Positions 5,112 to 6,352 of a DNA stretch of 6,352 nucleotides are shown here, piece after piece. The stretch spans positions 1-6,352 of the forward strand of contig JAEYUT010000080.1 in NCBI GenBank assembly GCA_023432305.1, given 5' to 3'. The position numbers were made by a program, and so were the translations under genes. Numbering within the stretch: the stretch's first letter is position 1; the number at the start of each line of letters is the position of its first letter. The stretch comes from Actinomycetes bacterium (GTDB lineage Bacteria > Actinomycetota > Actinomycetes > Actinomycetales > Microbacteriaceae). The notes under the pieces are model-generated. The model was not told the DNA's origin. It did not search any database and saw nothing but the letters and a program-made list of their open reading frames with translations.

Positions 5112-6352
5112 GACCCCTCCTTGCTCTCGCGGATCGGTTCGGACGCGATGCGCTCGAGGTCGCGAACTGCGGGACCTTCGAGCACGCTGCCGTCGCTGCT
5201 GAAACGCGAGCCGTGCAGGGGGCAGTCCCACGTGCGCTCCACGTCGTTCCAGCCGAGCACGCCCCCCATGTGCGTGCAGACGCCGGAAAGCCGGCAGGTG
5301 ACTCCGTCGACGGTCGACTCGACGACCGGATGGAGGCCGCGGCTGAGCACGCGGCCTTCGCCTTCCGCGGGCGGTCCGTCGTCCGAGGAGAGCTCGGCCT
5401 GCACCCAGCCGGAGGCGAGCTCACCGGCCACCTCGGCGCCATCGCGCAGGAGGTTCCAGGCAGCGGTCCACCCGCGCGACCCGCGTGCGAGCACATCCGA
5501 CCACGCGGGTGTCGACCCGAGCAGCTGGCCGCAGATGCGCAGCGCGGAGGCGACGGCGTTCGTCATGCCCCACTTGTTGTAGCCCGTCGCGGCGAAGATG
5601 CGGTCGCCGCCGCGCGGCAGCTCACCCGCGAACGGGACCGTGTCGGGGGTGCGGTAGTCCTGTGCCGCCCACAGCAGCTCACGGCGCGCGCCCGGCCAGT
5701 GCTCCGCCGTCCACGCGTCCATCTCGGCGACGAGACGGCTCGTGTGCTCCTCCCGGCCGGTGACGTGCGCGCCCCCGCCGACGACGAGCAGCGGCGTGCC
5801 ATCCGGCCCGGGGTCGACGCGCAGCGAGTACCCGGCGCTGTCCACCCCCAGATGCATTCCCGTGGGCAGGTCGAGCTCATGCGGCACCCGATAGGCCCCC
5901 ACGAAGGAGCGCGACGGCTTGAGCTTGGCGAAGTAGAAGCCGCGATCCAGAATCGGATACCCGGTCGCGAGCACCAGGCGGTCAGCGGCAACGGCGCCTC
6001 GCTTCGTCTCGACGCGCACCACGTCGCCATCGAGCTCGGCACCTGTCACCCGACACCGCTCGATGATGCGGGCCCCCGCGAGGCTCGCCTGCCGCGCCAG
6101 CTCGCCGAGCACGCGCATCGGCTGCAGCTGGGCCTGCCCGTCCAGCAGCAGTGCCGACCGCACGGCGAACGGCAGCCCCTCGATGTACTCGCCCGCCCGG
6201 GCGACCCGCGGCACGATGCCGGCGACGGCGAGCGCCGCGAACTCCTCCTCCAGGGTCTCCATGCCGTGATCGGTGAGGGAATAGGCGGTCGACACCGCCT
6301 CGTGCGCGCAGCCTGGAGCATCGGCGGTGACGGCGAGGAGCCAGTCCTGGGC
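5108..6352 (-). CDS. FAD-dependent oxidoreductase with C-terminal Rieske [2Fe-2S] domain, N-terminus beyond right edge
   Basis: The visible 414 codons are open to the window edge; the N-terminal FAD Rossmann loop (GxGxxG) must lie outside. A GTG at 6295 is in frame but is not a credible start, because the frame stays open and protein-like upstream (AQDWLLAV...). The central part is a D-amino-acid-oxidase (DAO)-like flavoprotein fold: LVLATGYP near 5964-5987, VVGGGAHVTGREEH near 5740-5785 and the C-terminal FAD-binding segment RIFAATGYNKWGMTN near 5557-5603. The last ~80 residues are a Rieske domain with Cys-Thr-His at about 5270-5278 and Cys-Pro-Leu-His at about 5213-5224; all four cluster ligands are present, 15 residues between pairs. 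This architecture matches widespread bacterial flavoproteins such as Bacillus YhfW. The physiological substrate is generally unknown; electron transfer between FAD and the cluster is expected. It overlaps the acidic mini-protein gene by 4 nt. Confidence 0.9.
   Translation of the reverse strand, partial: AQDWLLAVTADAPGCAHEAVSTAYSLTDHGMETLEEEFAALAVAGIVPRVARAGEYIEGLPFAVRSALLLDGQAQLQPMRVLGELARQASLAGARIIERCRVTGAELDGDVVRVETKRGAVAADRLVLATGYPILDRGFYFAKLKPSRSFVGAYRVPHELDLPTGMHLGVDSAGYSLRVDPGPDGTPLLVVGGGAHVTGREEHTSRLVAEMDAWTAEHWPGARRELLWAAQDYRTPDTVPFAGELPRGGDRIFAATGYNKWGMTNAVASALRICGQLLGSTPAWSDVLARGSRGWTAAWNLLRDGAEVAGELASGWVQAELSSDDGPPAEGEGRVLSRGLHPVVESTVDGVTCRLSGVCTHMGGVLGWNDVERTWDCPLHGSRFSSDGSVLEGPAVRDLERIASEPIRESKEGS
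5116..5122 (-). promoter_or_regulatory. Ribosome binding site of the 51-residue gene, inside the Rieske gene's last codons
   Basis: On the minus strand AAGGAGG, continuing GGTC to the ATG at 5111, is the strongest Shine-Dalgarno match on this strand. It encodes the Lys-Glu-Gly of the upstream protein's C-terminus. It both fixes the start of the short gene and argues that it is translated. Confidence 0.75.

Noticed and set aside
5007..5582. 191-codon plus-strand open frame opposite the Rieske gene
   Set aside because: It is antisense to the conserved Rieske motifs and has no coherent domain or ribosome site.
6293..6295. GTG at 6295 as the true start of the FAD/Rieske protein
   Set aside because: The frame remains open to the window edge, and a start here would lack the N-terminal FAD-binding loop that the family needs.

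Overview
The window is high-GC DNA with strong GC preference at third codon positions, AGGAGG-type ribosome sites, tightly packed genes and at least one probable leaderless start. It looks like the chromosome of an actinobacterium, probably of the Microbacteriaceae type; the genus is inference. There is no sign of a mobile element, CRISPR array, tRNA or rRNA.

Left part (minus strand, 1-947): an IclR-family regulator is followed 21 nt later by the first 51 codons of an inositol-monophosphatase-family gene that runs off the left edge.

Centre (plus strand, 1090-4446): divergent from the regulator is a three-gene operon: acylating acetaldehyde dehydrogenase (mhpF/dmpF type), 4-hydroxy-2-oxovalerate aldolase (mhpE/dmpG type) and a 12-TM metabolite:H+ symporter of the major facilitator superfamily. 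All catalytic and metal-binding residues known for the dehydrogenase/aldolase pair are present. The enzymes would cleave a 4-hydroxy-2-oxo acid to pyruvate and an aldehyde, pass the aldehyde between subunits and release acyl-CoA (acetyl-CoA from 4-hydroxy-2-oxovalerate). The ring-cleavage dioxygenase, hydrolase and hydratase that normally precede them are absent from both sides. The operon appears complete as seen: a divergent regulator lies on one side and two strong hairpins on the other. The 142-bp divergent region holds a promoter in each direction and three short inverted repeats that could be regulator sites.

Right part: a 115-residue three-helix membrane protein (plus strand) converges on a minus-strand pair. 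That pair is an FAD oxidoreductase with a C-terminal Rieske domain (N-terminus beyond the right edge) and a 51-residue acidic mini-protein joined to it by an ATGA overlap. The convergent junction is only 9 nt long. It folds into a hairpin in which the two opposing stop codons lie opposite each other in the stem.

The most informative features are the self-contained aldolase/dehydrogenase/transporter module with its putative operators, and the overlapping acidic mini-protein behind the Rieske flavoprotein. No clearly unprecedented system is visible.
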